64,000 bases of DNA, taken from contig NZ_JACHFK010000007.1 of the NCBI RefSeq assembly GCF_014201805.1, positions 186,001 through 250,000 of the forward strand, given 5' to 3'. This document shows, piece after piece, positions 1 through 13,848 of this stretch (the first letter of the stretch is position 1; every line of letters starts with the position of its first letter). Position numbers and translations under genes: made by a program. The notes beneath the pieces are model-generated. The model did not search any database. It had not been told where the DNA came from and saw only the letters and a list, made by a program, of their open reading frames with translations. Origin of the DNA: Deinococcus metalli. Lineage in GTDB: Bacteria; Deinococcota; Deinococci; Deinococcales; Deinococcaceae.

Positions 1-309
1 ACCGGCCTGGTCATCGAGATGGGCGGCAAGCGCGTGTACTTCGCGGGCGATACCTGCCTGTTCAGCGACATGCGTCTCATCGGCGACCGTGGCCTGGACG
101 CCGCGATCCTGCCCGTCGGCGACCACTACACCATGGGCCCCGAGGAAGCCGGGCGCTGCCTGGACCTGCTGCGCCCGAAAGTCGCCATTCCCATGCACTA
201 CGGCACCTTCCCGGCCCTGACCGGTGACCCGCAGGTCTTTGCCGCGGCCGGCCGGGCGCTGGGCGTAGATGTGCGCGTGCTGGAGCCGGGCGACACGACC
301 GAGCTGTAA
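1..309 (+). CDS. UPF0173-type metal-dependent hydrolase, C-terminal part
   Basis: The reading frame is already open at base 1 and gives 102 residues, so the N-terminal part, including the first His cluster of the metallo-beta-lactamase fold, lies outside the window. The visible part has YFAGDT, PVGDHYTMGPEEA and PMHYGTFP, the second half of the fold with the metal-binding Asp and the late His. This matches the UPF0173 (YtkL-like) family, small cytoplasmic beta-lactamase-fold hydrolases of unknown substrate. The C-terminus looks complete. Family assignment is good; function is not known. Confidence 0.85.
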   Translation, partial: TGLVIEMGGKRVYFAGDTCLFSDMRLIGDRGLDAAILPVGDHYTMGPEEAGRCLDLLRPKVAIPMHYGTFPALTGDPQVFAAAGRALGVDVRVLEPGDTTEL

Positions 310-360
310 CGACGCGGAAGGCGGATGGCTGGAGGCACGGCGCCCTGGCCATCTGCTTTT

Positions 361-1278
<918 letters not shown>

Positions 1279-1334
1279 TGTACTGCCCCGCAGTAGAAAA
1301 TAAAGTGGGCTGCTCTGCACGGGCGGACAGGCTC

Positions 1335-1340
1335 TACACT
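1335..1340 (+). promoter_or_regulatory. -10 box of leaderless dynamin-like gene
   Basis: TACACT lies 7 bases before the ATG at 1348, with no Shine-Dalgarno sequence. This spacing places transcription start at or next to the start codon, as in many Deinococcus genes. Confidence 0.6.
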
Positions 1341-1347
1341 GCCACCC

Positions 1348-3042
<1,695 letters not shown>

Positions 3043-3408
3043 GGGAGAGGCACTGCCCATACTCGGTCAGGCATCCGGCCGACCGTCGGACAGGGTCGCG
3101 GGTGAAGTCGCTGTCGTGGTCAGCTGTTCAGGGCAGCGTGGAGTGGATGAAAGCCGTCCTGAAAGCTGGTCTGAGTACCACACGTCCGGCGGGCACGCAA
3201 CGGTGACGCTGTCCAGCAGGGTCAGGCGCTGCATCGGCGGCGCGTCGGCCGAATGGCGAGGGGCCGTCCCGACCGGGTGAATGGCCCCTGCTTCACCTGC
3301 CCCAATTTTCCGCTAGCATCGGCGGCGCATCTGACCTACACAAGCTCACCCGGCTTCATGTCCACGCCTTAAGCTGAATCGATTCAGTTCCCTCCCCAAG
3401 GAGACCCT
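3043..3408. other. Intergenic region ahead of the ThuA operon
   Basis: 366 bases without a credible gene. It holds a plausible promoter (TTCACC at 3292-3297, 16-base spacer, TAGCAT at 3314-3319, plus strand) and, closer to thuA, the 14-base palindrome described separately. The first two thirds show nothing recognisable. Confidence 0.5.
3374..3387 (+). promoter_or_regulatory. LacI-type operator palindrome
   Basis: CTGAATCGATTCAG is a perfect 14-base palindrome with the central CG typical of LacI/GalR-family operators. It sits between the candidate promoter and the ribosome site of the ThuA operon, where a bound repressor would block transcription. The cognate regulator is not next to it. Confidence 0.55.
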
Positions 3409-4152
3409 ATGACCCAGCCCACGCAGCCCCGTATTACCGTCTGGCACGAGTACCGCCACGAGCACGAGAACCCCAAGGTGGCCGCCGTCTATCCGCAGGG
3501 GATGCACGTGGCAATGGCCGACGGCCTGAAGGCCCACGGCTTCACGGACGTCCGCACCGCGACCCTCGACGAGCCCGAGCACGGTCTGACCGACGAGGTG
3601 CTCAGCAGTACCGACGTGCTGCTGTGGTGGGGCCACAAGGCGCACGGCGACGTCAGCGACGTCATTGCCGAGAAGGTCGTGCAGCGCGTGTGGGACGGCA
3701 TGGGCCTGATCGTGCTGCACTCCGGGCACTTCAGCAAGCCCTTCAAGCGGCTCATGGGCACGTCCTGCGACCTGAAGTGGCGCGAGGCGACCGACAAGGA
3801 GCGCCTGTGGGTCGTGGACCCCAGCCACCCCATCGCGCACGGCGTCGGCGAGTACCTCGAGATCGAGGCCGAGGAGATGTACGGCGAGCACTTCGACATC
3901 CCCACACCGGACGAGCTGATCTTCGTGAGCTGGTTCTCGGGCGGCGAGGTCTTCCGGTCCGGCTGCACCTTCCGGCGCGGCAGCGGCAAGATCTTCTACT
4001 TCCGCCCCGGCCACGAGACCTACCCCACGTACTTCCACGACGGCGTGCGTCAGGTCATTGCCAACGCCGCCCGCTGGACCGCGCCGACCGCCAGCGCGCC
4101 GCGCGCCTTCGGCAACCGCCAGCCGCTCGAAGCGTTGCCGGAGCCCAAGTGA
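3409..4152 (+). CDS. ThuA-like protein (trehalose utilization family)
   Basis: A 247-residue cytoplasmic protein of the ThuA family, a class-I glutamine-amidotransferase-like fold found in sugar catabolism operons. Visible markers are [10 protein letters not shown] at the N-terminus, the [13 protein letters not shown] strand-turn and the [13 protein letters not shown] segment, with [10 protein letters not shown] near the end. AAGGAGA lies 3 bases before the last CCTAT ahead of the ATG, so this gene has a real leader. It overlaps the next gene by four bases (GTGA), so the two are translationally coupled. Rhizobial ThuA works with ThuB in trehalose or sucrose oxidation; the substrate here is unknown. 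Confidence 0.86.
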   Translation: MTQPTQPRITVWHEYRHEHENPKVAAVYPQGMHVAMADGLKAHGFTDVRTATLDEPEHGLTDEVLSSTDVLLWWGHKAHGDVSDVIAEKVVQRVWDGMGLIVLHSGHFSKPFKRLMGTSCDLKWREATDKERLWVVDPSHPIAHGVGEYLEIEAEEMYGEHFDIPTPDELIFVSWFSGGEVFRSGCTFRRGSGKIFYFRPGHETYPTYFHDGVRQVIANAARWTAPTASAPRAFGNRQPLEALPEPK

Positions 4153-5192
4153 CCGCGCCCACCAAGGTCGTCAGCGCGGCGATCATCGGCGCGGGCGGGA
4201 TCTCCAAGCGGCACTACGACGGCTACAAGCAGGCGGGCGTGAACGTGGTGGCCATCGTGGACGCCAGCGAGGCGATCCGGCAGCTGCGCGAGAAGGAATG
4301 GGAGGTGCGCGCCTACGCCAGCTTCGAGGAGCTGCTCGAGCACGAGGACGTGCAGGCGGTCAGCATCTGCACCCCGAACGCGTACCACGCGCCGGCCACC
4401 ATCGCCGCGCTCGACCGGGGCATCCACGTGTTGTGCGAGAAGCCGCTGTCGCTGGACCTGGACGCGTGTGACGCCATGATCGCCGCGGCCCGCCGGAGCG
4501 GCACGGTGCTGCAGACCGGGCACCACCTGCGCTCCAATCCCCTGGCGCGCACGGCCAAGCGCCTGATCGACGAGGGCCGCATCGGACGCGTGGCGTTCAT
4601 GCGGCTGCGTCAGGCGCACGACTGGGGCGGCGCGGAGCAGGTGCGCGGCGTGTTCGGCAGCCTCGCGGCGTCCGGCGGCGGCACGCTGCTCGACAACGGC
4701 TGCCACATGATGGACCTCGCGCGCTACTTCGGCGGCGACGTGCGCAGCATCTACGCCCGCATGGCCACCCTGAAGTTCCAGATCGAGGTGGAGGACACCA
4801 GCGTCGCCACGCTGGACTTCGAGAGCGGGGCCATTGCCAGCGTCGAGAACGCGTGGACGGCCACCGGCTGGGAGGAGAGCTTCTTCGTGTACGGCACGCA
4901 GGGCGCGCTGGAGTGCAGCAACCGCCTGGGCAAGGCCCGGCTGCGCTTCGTGAACCGCGAGTTCGGCTACGCCGACTGGGGCTCGGCCGACGAGACGTGG
5001 TACGACTTCGCCACGGTGGACAACGCACACGTCCGCAGCGTGGTGCACTTCATCGAGTCCATCGAGCAGGGCACGCCGGTGGTGTGCAGCGGCGAGGACG
5101 GCCGCGAGAGCGTGCGACTGGTGCTGGGCGCGTACGAGAGCGCCCGCACGAACCTGCCCGTGCCTCTGACCCTGGCGCCGCAGCCGGTCTGA
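4149..5192 (+). CDS. Gfo/Idh/MocA-family sugar oxidoreductase
   Basis: A 347-residue NAD(P)-dependent dehydrogenase. The Rossmann motif GAGGIS is near residue 15, and the family signature CEKPLSLD, with the catalytic-region Lys, is at about residue 100. The C-terminal half is the alpha/beta domain of GFO_IDH_MocA enzymes. The start is the GTG at 4149 inside the ThuA stop overlap; the frame runs further upstream, but those residues are ThuA antiframe. Together with ThuA it resembles a ThuA-ThuB type pair that oxidises a sugar or disaccharide. It ends before a strong hairpin shared with the convergent TetR gene. Confidence 0.88.
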   Translation: MTAPTKVVSAAIIGAGGISKRHYDGYKQAGVNVVAIVDASEAIRQLREKEWEVRAYASFEELLEHEDVQAVSICTPNAYHAPATIAALDRGIHVLCEKPLSLDLDACDAMIAAARRSGTVLQTGHHLRSNPLARTAKRLIDEGRIGRVAFMRLRQAHDWGGAEQVRGVFGSLAASGGGTLLDNGCHMMDLARYFGGDVRSIYARMATLKFQIEVEDTSVATLDFESGAIASVENAWTATGWEESFFVYGTQGALECSNRLGKARLRFVNREFGYADWGSADETWYDFATVDNAHVRSVVHFIESIEQGTPVVCSGEDGRESVRLVLGAYESARTNLPVPLTLAPQPV

Positions 5193-5203
5193 CGGTCAGA
5201 GGA

Positions 5204-5234
5204 ACGCGCGCCGGGCGAAGGCCTCGGCGCGCGT
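5204..5234. terminator. Bidirectional hairpin between convergent genes
   Basis: ACGCGCGCCG (5204-5213) pairs perfectly with CGGCGCGCGT (5225-5234) across an 11-base loop. On the plus strand it is followed by GT-rich sequence (CGTGTTGTTCC) rather than a clean U-tract. It is placed to end both the ThuA operon and the TetR gene. Confidence 0.55.
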
Positions 5235-5255
5235 CGTGTTGTTCCGTGGTCAGCG

Positions 5256-5900
5256 TCAGGGCGGGGAGGCTGCCTCCCCGCCCGCCGTGCGGCATCCCTG
5301 CACCTCGGCGATCAGGTGCTCGAGCAGCCACGCCTCGTAGTCGTCGGGGGTCCAGCCGAACTCGCCGACGAGTTCCAGGTACACCTCCGCGCGGGTCAGG
5401 GCCAGGTAGGCGGCCCGGAAGCGTGCGGCGTTGAGGTGGGCGTCCTCGGCCCACGCGCCGACGATCCGGCCGATGTTCGTGCGCCGTCCGTCGAGGGCCG
5501 CGCGCAGTTCCTGAGCCGCCTCGGGGTCGGTCGCGGCGGCCGCAGCGTAGATGGTCATCATCCGGGCGCCAAGCTCCCACTGACGGCGCGTGGCGTGCGC
5601 GGCGAGCCGCAGCCGGTCGGTGAGGTGGGGCTGCTCGCCGGCCAGGCGGTACGTGTCGCGCTGACCGGTGGCCTGGTGCCACGCCTCGCGGATGGCCGCG
5701 AGCAGGGTGCGTTTGTTGGTGAAGGCCCCGTACACCGTGCTCACGGCCACGCCGGCGCGCTGGGCGATGGCGTCCATGGTGGTGCCGGCGTAGCCCGTGT
5801 TCAGAAACAGCTCGGTGGCCGCCTGCACGATCAGGTCGCGGGTGGCCTGGGCCTGTCGCTGACGGTGGGTCATACGGGGGCGAACATTGCTTTCTGCCAT
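5256..5900 (-). CDS. TetR/AcrR-family regulator
   Basis: A 214-residue regulator with a classical TetR N-terminal helix-turn-helix: the TRDLIVQAATELF helix, the GYAGTTMDAIAQRAGVAVST recognition region and YGAFTNKRTLL. The ligand domain is Ala-rich and family-divergent. The ATG at 5900 is preferred because TATACT (5908-5913) sits 7 bases upstream, giving a leaderless transcript; a TTG one codon earlier is also in frame. It diverges from a SnoaL-like gene, with only 56 bases between starts, so it probably controls that gene and itself. Ligand unknown. Confidence 0.88.
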   Translation of the reverse strand: MAESNVRPRMTHRQRQAQATRDLIVQAATELFLNTGYAGTTMDAIAQRAGVAVSTVYGAFTNKRTLLAAIREAWHQATGQRDTYRLAGEQPHLTDRLRLAAHATRRQWELGARMMTIYAAAAATDPEAAQELRAALDGRRTNIGRIVGAWAEDAHLNAARFRAAYLALTRAEVYLELVGEFGWTPDDYEAWLLEHLIAEVQGCRTAGGEAASPP

Positions 5901-5907
5901 CAAGAGG

Positions 5908-5950
5908 AGTATAACTCAAGTCACTGTAGTCTCACTCCACTCAATGGAGG
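5908..5950. promoter_or_regulatory. Divergent control region, TetR / SnoaL-like
   Basis: Contains the minus-strand -10 box TATACT (5908-5913), the plus-strand ribosome site TGGAGG (5945-5950) and short repeats of ACTCAA and TCACT between them. It is the only place for the TetR operator; no clean palindrome is visible. Confidence 0.45.
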
Positions 5951-5956
5951 TCTACT

Positions 5957-6376
5957 ATGAAGCTGGATGCAGATGTGACCGTCGTGAGCGACATGATCGA
6001 GCGGGCCTTCAACCGGGGTGACCTGAGCGCCGTGGACGACCTGCTGCTCCCCGCCGCCACCGACCACCAGGAAGCCCCCGGTGTGAACTTCCCTCAGCAT
6101 CTCAAGGGCGTCGTCACCATGCTCCGGACGGCCTTTCCCGACCTGCACTTCGAGATCAAGCACATCATGTCCAGCGGCGATGTCGTCGCCATGCACTCGG
6201 TCATGACGGGCACCCACCTCGGGCCTCTGCGCGACCTGCCCGCCACCCGGCGCGGCGTGCGCGTCCGGCACATGCACTTCGTGCGCATCGAGCAGGGCCG
6301 CGGGGCCGAGCTGTGGCACCTGTGGGACACCCCGTCCATGATGAAACAGCTGACCGGTCCCGCGCCGACCGCGTGA
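5957..6376 (+). CDS. SnoaL-like (NTF2-fold) protein
   Basis: A 139-residue single-domain protein matching the SnoaL-like ester cyclase family, an NTF2 cone fold. Markers are IERAFNRGDLSAVDDLL, the DHQEAPGV turn, FPDLHFEIKHI, the VAMHSVMTGTH strand and the terminal ELWHLWDTPSMMKQL. Such proteins bind or convert small hydrophobic molecules; the true reaction is unknown for most members. TGGAGG lies 6 bases before the ATG. Its divergent TetR partner suggests induction by a small ligand, perhaps the substrate of this protein. Confidence 0.8.
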   Translation: MKLDADVTVVSDMIERAFNRGDLSAVDDLLLPAATDHQEAPGVNFPQHLKGVVTMLRTAFPDLHFEIKHIMSSGDVVAMHSVMTGTHLGPLRDLPATRRGVRVRHMHFVRIEQGRGAELWHLWDTPSMMKQLTGPAPTA

Positions 6377-6390
6377 CGTCCTGAGAGCGG

Positions 6391-7107
6391 CTACAGTCCC
6401 TCGGCTTCCCGCACGATGCCCAGCACGCGCTCACGCACCTGACGCTCCTCGCTGAGGTAGCGCTGGGCGCTCATCTGCACCCCGATCGCTGCGACGACCG
6501 GTCCGCCGCCGTGGGCGTCCGGCGCGTGGTACGGCACGCCCAGTGTGCACTGGCCGGTCACCCACTCCTCGATCGAGTACGCGTAGCCCAGCTTGCGGAC
6601 CTTGGCGACCTCGGTGCGCCACTCGTCCAGGGACGTGATCGAGCTGGGCGTGCACGACGCGAAGGTGCGCGGCGTGATCTCCGCGTGCGCGTACAGGATC
6701 TTGCCGCTCGCGGTGGCGGTCGCGGGAAGGTATACGTCCAGCGGCATGTCCACGTCCGCGTCCGGGTGGCGCTCGCGGATCGCGGCGACGACCTCCTCGC
6801 CTTCCAGGATGCACAGGAAGGCCACCGACCGCACTTCCAGCGCCAGGCGTGTGATCAACGCGCGGGCCTCCTGGAACCACGGCAGGGCGGCCGTGAGCTG
6901 CGCGCCCATCTCTGCGAGGTGCCACGACAGGCGGTACTTGCCGGCGGGGGTGCGGCGCAGGAACCCGGCCTCGGTCAGGCCGGCGAGGTACGCGTGGGCG
7001 GTGGCGCGCGGCACGTTCAGGTGCGCGGCCAGGGCGCGCACGCCCCACTCGGGCTGCTCGGCGCTGAAGGCCCCGAGGATGGTCGCCGCTTTCTGGAGAG
7101 ACAGCAC
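6391..7107 (-). CDS. IclR-family regulator
   Basis: A 238-residue protein with an N-terminal winged helix (SLQKAATILGAF, WGVRALAAHLNVPRATAHAY, GFLRRTPAGKYRL) and a GAF-like IclR effector domain (VAFLCILEGEEVVA, ATASGKILYAH, GYAYSIEEWVTGQCTLGVP). The GTG start at 7107 is fixed by TAGGCT at 7114-7119, six bases upstream, and by the usual IclR N-terminus. It diverges from a small cytochrome c gene, with about 80 bases between starts, which may be its target. IclR proteins usually control catabolic genes; the effector is unknown. Confidence 0.88.
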   Translation of the reverse strand: MLSLQKAATILGAFSAEQPEWGVRALAAHLNVPRATAHAYLAGLTEAGFLRRTPAGKYRLSWHLAEMGAQLTAALPWFQEARALITRLALEVRSVAFLCILEGEEVVAAIRERHPDADVDMPLDVYLPATATASGKILYAHAEITPRTFASCTPSSITSLDEWRTEVAKVRKLGYAYSIEEWVTGQCTLGVPYHAPDAHGGGPVVAAIGVQMSAQRYLSEERQVRERVLGIVREAEGL

Positions 7108-7174
7108 CCGTCCAGCCTACACGGACAAGGGCAGATCTGTACACCGCTCCTTCCTTCACCTGACCGCGCGTCCC

Positions 7175-7180
7175 TACACT
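7175..7180 (+). promoter_or_regulatory. -10 box of leaderless cytochrome c gene
   Basis: TACACT is 7 bases upstream of the ATG at 7188 and there is no ribosome site between them. Confidence 0.55.
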
Positions 7181-7187
7181 GCCGGGA

Positions 7188-7577
7188 ATGCGTCCCGTTC
7201 CGCTGCTCCTGCCGCTCCTGCTCTCGCCGCTGTGCGCGCTGGCCGCAGCGCCCGCCCCCGACGCCCGCGCGGCCCAGGTCCAGCGCGGCGAGGTGCTGTA
7301 CTACCAGGCCTGCGCGATCTGCCACGGCGACCGGCGCGAGGGCCTGAGTGGCCCCGCCCTGAGCGGCCCGGATTTTGAGGCGACCTTCGGTGGCGGTCAG
7401 GTCGCGGCCCTGCACACCGTGATCGCCGTGACCATGCCCGACGAGCGCCCCGGCAGCCTCAGCGCGCAGGAGGCGCTGGACGTCACGGCCTACCTGCTCG
7501 ACACGAGCGGCCTGCCCCGCCCGGACGGCGAACTCGGCGCTGCGTCGCTGGACGCGCTCCCCACCCGCGCGCGTTGA
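7188..7577 (+). CDS. Small c-type cytochrome
   Basis: A 129-residue exported protein. Residues 1-22 form a Sec signal (MRPVPLLLPLLLSP, cleavage near ALAAAP). One haem c site, CAICH, spans residues 42-46. The VTMPDE Met in the second half is the likely distal ligand, as in class I cytochromes c of about 100 residues. It should carry electrons outside the membrane. Leaderless promoter, divergent from the IclR gene, convergent with the M42 peptidase, whose stop is 10 bases away. Confidence 0.88.
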   Translation: MRPVPLLLPLLLSPLCALAAAPAPDARAAQVQRGEVLYYQACAICHGDRREGLSGPALSGPDFEATFGGGQVAALHTVIAVTMPDERPGSLSAQEALDVTAYLLDTSGLPRPDGELGAASLDALPTRAR

Positions 7578-7587
7578 CGCTCCCCGC

Positions 7588-8631
7588 TCAGCCCTCGCCG
7601 CGCAGGTACGCGAGCATCAGCGCGCCCGTGGCCGCCAGCGCGTCCGTGTGCGTGCGCTCGTAGGCGTGGCTGGCGTCCACGCCCGGCCCGATCAGCGCCA
7701 CGGGGTAATCCCCGCCGGCCCGCCACGCGGCCGTGCCGTCCGACGAGTAGAAGGGATACAGGTCGACCCGCAGCTCCAGCCCGGCCGCGCGGGCCGCGGC
7801 GCGCAGGCGGTTGCCCAGGGCGTGGTCGTACGGCCCACCGCTGTCGGCCACGCATAGCGTCACGTGGTGCTCGCTGCTCTGCTGGCCCTCGCCCACCGCC
7901 GCCATGTCCACCGCGACCAGCTCGTCGGTATGCGGGGGGATGCCGGTCGCCGCGCCGTGCCCCACCTCCTCATAGGTGGTCACGTGGAACGCGGCCGTGT
8001 GCGCGGGCGGACCGGCCAGCAGCGCCCGCGTCACGCCCAGGAACACCGCCACCGCCGCCTTGTTGTCGAGGTGCCGGGCCTTGACGTACCCGGCCGGGGT
8101 CACGCGCGGCCGCGCGTCGAAGCTCACGAAGTCGCCCACCGCCACGCCCAGCGCCCGCGTGTCGTCCGCGGTCCACGTGGGCTCGTCCAGCCGGACCTCC
8201 ATGACGGACTGCTCGCGTTGCAGAGTGCGCAGCGCCGCGCCGTGCACATGCGTGCTCTGCCGGACATTCACGACCGTGCCCGTGACCACCCGGCCCGACT
8301 GGGTGTGCACGCGCACGTCCTCGCCCTCCACGGTCGCCCAGTCGTAACCGCCCAGCGCCGAGAGCGTCACGCGGCCGCTGCGCTTGATGAACTTCACCAT
8401 CGCGCCCAGCGTGTCCACGTGCCCGCTGAAGGTCACGTGACGCTCGCCGGTGCCGGGCAGTTCCCACGTCAGCGCGCCCTTGCGCGTGCGCGTGGGCGTG
8501 ATCCCCAGCGCCCGCAACTCGTCCTCGATCAGCGCCACCGCCTCCTGCGTGAAGCCGGTCGGGCTGGGCGTATCCAGCAGCCGCACGAGGACGTCCAGCG
8601 TGAACGGCAGGTCGAGCGTGCTCACGCGCAC
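7588..8631 (-). CDS. M42-family metallopeptidase
   Basis: A 347-residue cytoplasmic aminopeptidase of family M42 (glutamyl aminopeptidase / endoglucanase-M type). Metal and catalytic motifs appear in order: SGHVDT near residue 68, HLDNKAA with the bridging Asp, TTYEEVGHGA with the catalytic Glu pair, AVDMA, and ASHAYERTH with the last His. A lid-like insertion VEGEDVRVHT lies between the first two. The start is GTG at 8631 (another GTG two codons on). These enzymes form large tetrahedral complexes that trim peptides to amino acids. Likely single-gene unit. Confidence 0.87.
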   Translation of the reverse strand: MRVSTLDLPFTLDVLVRLLDTPSPTGFTQEAVALIEDELRALGITPTRTRKGALTWELPGTGERHVTFSGHVDTLGAMVKFIKRSGRVTLSALGGYDWATVEGEDVRVHTQSGRVVTGTVVNVRQSTHVHGAALRTLQREQSVMEVRLDEPTWTADDTRALGVAVGDFVSFDARPRVTPAGYVKARHLDNKAAVAVFLGVTRALLAGPPAHTAAFHVTTYEEVGHGAATGIPPHTDELVAVDMAAVGEGQQSSEHHVTLCVADSGGPYDHALGNRLRAAARAAGLELRVDLYPFYSSDGTAAWRAGGDYPVALIGPGVDASHAYERTHTDALAATGALMLAYLRGEG

Positions 8632-8858
8632 ACCGGTGGCACGGAGGCAGGACTGGCGCCCGTGGGCGCAAAGGAGGCACGGATCGGGTGGCGCTGCGCG
8701 TTCGGCAGCACAGGGGCCGTCGGGATCATATGGCCGGCATCATAGCGGCCGGCACTTAGGGTCGGATCATGCCCAGGTCGGGACCACTCGGCGCGGGCAC
8801 CGGCGCCGCGCAGGGCACCCGCCCGCGGCCTCCACGCCGGACACTCCCGCTGTGACGC

Positions 8859-9644
8859 TCAGTCCTCCTTGACGGTCATGATGCTCAGGCCGGCGTCCAC
8901 GTACATGGTCTGCCCGGTCACGCCGCTGCCGAGGTCCGACAGCAGGAACAGCGCCAGCTTGCCCACTTCCTCGGGCGTGGCGTTGCGGCCGAACGCCGCG
9001 TTGCGCGCGCCCTTGTCGTACAGCCCGCCGAAGCCCGGGATGCTGCGCGCCGCGATGGTCCGCATCGGGCCGGCCGAGATGGTGTTCACGCGGATCTCGC
9101 GGTCCCCCAGATCCGCCGCGAGGTAGCGGGTCGCGGCTTCCAGCGCGGCCTTGGCCACACCCATCACGTTGTACTTGGGCACGACCTGCTGCGACGCGTG
9201 GTAGGTCAGGCTCACGATGCTCGCGCCGCCGCGCAGCAGCGGCTCGGCATGCCGGGCGGCGGCGACCAGCGTGTACGCGCTGACGTGCAGCGAGGTGTTC
9301 CAGTCTTCCGGCGTGGTGTCCAGGAAGCGGCCCTCCATGGCGGTGCGCGGCGCGAAGGCGATGGAGTGCACGAGGTAGTCCAGGTGCCCGAATTCGTCCC
9401 TGACCCGGGCGAACAGCGCGGCCAGGTCGGCCTCGACGGTCGCGTCGGCCTGCTGCGACCACACGCCGTCGCGGCCGGCGAGCAGCTTGTCCAGTTCACC
9501 CTTCAGGCGCTCACCCTGGTACGAGAAGCCCACCCGGCACCCGGCGGCCAGCAGCTGCTCCGCGATCGCCCAGCCGAGGCTGCGCCCGTTCGCCACACCC
9601 ATCACCAGGGCCGTCTTGTCGGAAAGGTCTACGCTGACACTCAT
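8859..9644 (-). CDS. fabI: Enoyl-[acyl-carrier-protein] reductase (NADH), FabI
   Basis: A 261-residue short-chain dehydrogenase of fatty acid synthesis, reducing trans-2-enoyl-ACP with NADH. Signatures are the FabI-type glycine motif VANGRSLGWAIA, HSIAFAPR, the active-site pattern with a YHASQQVVPKYNVMGVAKAA segment (catalytic Tyr six residues before Lys), and RVNTISAGPMRT. The length is normal. TAGAGT (9651-9656) is six bases upstream of the ATG, so the message is leaderless. It is divergent from pgeF and stands alone, as fabI often does. Essential lipid synthesis and target of triclosan-type inhibitors. Confidence 0.95.
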   Translation of the reverse strand: MSVSVDLSDKTALVMGVANGRSLGWAIAEQLLAAGCRVGFSYQGERLKGELDKLLAGRDGVWSQQADATVEADLAALFARVRDEFGHLDYLVHSIAFAPRTAMEGRFLDTTPEDWNTSLHVSAYTLVAAARHAEPLLRGGASIVSLTYHASQQVVPKYNVMGVAKAALEAATRYLAADLGDREIRVNTISAGPMRTIAARSIPGFGGLYDKGARNAAFGRNATPEEVGKLALFLLSDLGSGVTGQTMYVDAGLSIMTVKED

Positions 9645-9769
9645 GATTCGACTCTAGCAATCCGCGGGGCCGCGCGCTTGAAGTGGGTGCAACGGGCCTG
9701 CCTGGATGTGAGCGAATGCGATCCGCCATCCCGCGTGAGCTGGCACGGGACGTCAGAATCCGGTGAGAG

Positions 9770-10525
9770 ATGCCGGGGGATACTACACACCTGATGCTGC
9801 TGCGCGCCCCCCATCTGACCGCTCCCCACGCGTTCACCACGCGCGTCGGCGGCGTGTCGGTCGGCGCGTTTCGCGGCCTGAACCTCGACGACCGCCAGGA
9901 CGACCCCGGCGCCGTGGCCGAGAACCGCGCCCGGCTGGCCGGCACGCTGGGCTTCGGAACATCGGCCTACGCGCGCCTGGACCAGGTGCACGGCACGCGC
10001 GTCGTGACCGTGGACGCTCCCGGCGTGTGGCAGGGCGACGCTCTGGTCACCGCCACGCCCGGCGTGCTGCTCGCCATCGGCACCGCCGACTGCTACCCGC
10101 TGCTGCTGCACGACGACCGTGCGGGCGTGGTGGGCGCCGCGCACGCCGGCTGGAAGGGCACGCTGGGGCGCATCGCGCACGAGACGGTACGTGCTATGAC
10201 CGCGCTGGGCGCCGACCCGGCACACATCCACGCGGCGGTCGGCCCCGGCATCTGCGGCGAGCGCTACGGTGTCAGAGCCGACCTCGCCCGGCAGTTTGCG
10301 GACGCAGGCCTGGGCGACCACGTGATCGAGCGTCCGGAGCAGCCGCATCTCGACCTGGCGGGCGCCAACCGCGCCGTGCTGGAAGGCGCGGGCGTGCCCG
10401 CCGCGAACATCTGGGTCAGCGGTCGCTGCTCCACGGAAAGCGACTTCTACTCGTACCGCCGCGACGCCGGCGTGACCGGGCGCATGTGGGCCGTGATCGG
10501 CCTGCGCCCGCCGGTGACCGCATGA
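9770..10525 (+). CDS. pgeF: Laccase-domain protein, PgeF/YlmD type
   Basis: A 251-residue member of the multicopper-oxidase-like (Cu-oxidase_4) family, now known in several bacteria as purine nucleoside phosphorylase / peptidoglycan editing factor. Family motifs are TTRVGGVS, RLDQVHGT, TADCYPLLLHD, AAHAGWKGTL and VGPGICGERY, which include the conserved Cys and His residues that bind zinc. ATG at 9770 is chosen, but the ATG at 9794 (MLLRAP) also matches family starts. It overlaps the next gene by ATGA, so the two form one operon. Confidence 0.88.
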   Translation: MPGDTTHLMLLRAPHLTAPHAFTTRVGGVSVGAFRGLNLDDRQDDPGAVAENRARLAGTLGFGTSAYARLDQVHGTRVVTVDAPGVWQGDALVTATPGVLLAIGTADCYPLLLHDDRAGVVGAAHAGWKGTLGRIAHETVRAMTALGADPAHIHAAVGPGICGERYGVRADLARQFADAGLGDHVIERPEQPHLDLAGANRAVLEGAGVPAANIWVSGRCSTESDFYSYRRDAGVTGRMWAVIGLRPPVTA

Positions 10526-11028
10526 GCCTGCTGGAGCCGCGCGACGTGATCGACCACGTCACCGACATCACTCCCGGCTTCCTGGGCACGCGCGGCCTGA
10601 GCGGCCTGCTGATCGACCTCGACAACACCCTGGTGCCCTACGGCAGTTACTCGGACGCGGAGGCGGCCGGGATCATCCGCTGGGCCCGCGACCTGCAACA
10701 GCTCGGCACCGGTCTGTACCTGCTGAGCAACGCCACCGGCAAGCGCGCCGCGTACTGGCTCGAACGCCTGGAGTTCAACGGCGTGGGCCTGGCCGGCAAG
10801 CCCAACCCGCGGGCGTACCGCCGCGCCCTGCGGACGCTGGGGCTCGCGCCCCGGCAGGTGGGCATGGTCGGTGACCAGCTGTTCACGGACGTGCTGGGCG
10901 GCAACCTGGCGGGCCTGCACACCATCCTGGTGCGGCCCCTGCAGGGCAATGCGCTGCCGCACACCCGCGCCGCCCGCCGCCTCGAGCGCCTCGTGCTGCG
11001 CCGCTACGGCCACGACTGGAGAACCTGA
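10522..11028 (+). CDS. YqeG-family HAD phosphatase
   Basis: A 168-residue IIIA-type HAD phosphatase. Motif I is LLIDLDNTLVPYG (catalytic Asp pair), motif II is LSNATGKRA, Lys is in LAGKPNPRAY, and motif IV is GMVGDQLFTDVLGGN. This is the YqeG / PGP-phosphatase type, which in some organisms dephosphorylates phosphatidylglycerophosphate. The start codon shares ATGA with the pgeF stop, which sets the start against a longer upstream frame. Followed by 107 bases before pilB; the two may be cotranscribed, but pilB has its own strong ribosome site. Confidence 0.85.
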   Translation: MSLLEPRDVIDHVTDITPGFLGTRGLSGLLIDLDNTLVPYGSYSDAEAAGIIRWARDLQQLGTGLYLLSNATGKRAAYWLERLEFNGVGLAGKPNPRAYRRALRTLGLAPRQVGMVGDQLFTDVLGGNLAGLHTILVRPLQGNALPHTRAARRLERLVLRRYGHDWRT

Positions 11029-11135
11029 CGTGAGCCGCGCGCCCCGCCCCCCCGGAGTTCACCGTTCCCCCCGCCACTCCCCGCTCCGGCCCCACCGGGC
11101 CCCGCACCACCCGCCGCTGCACAAGGAGGAAGATC

Positions 11136-13820
<2,685 letters not shown>

Positions 13821-13848
13821 GTCCCCCGCACTCCCCACGAGGTAAGCC

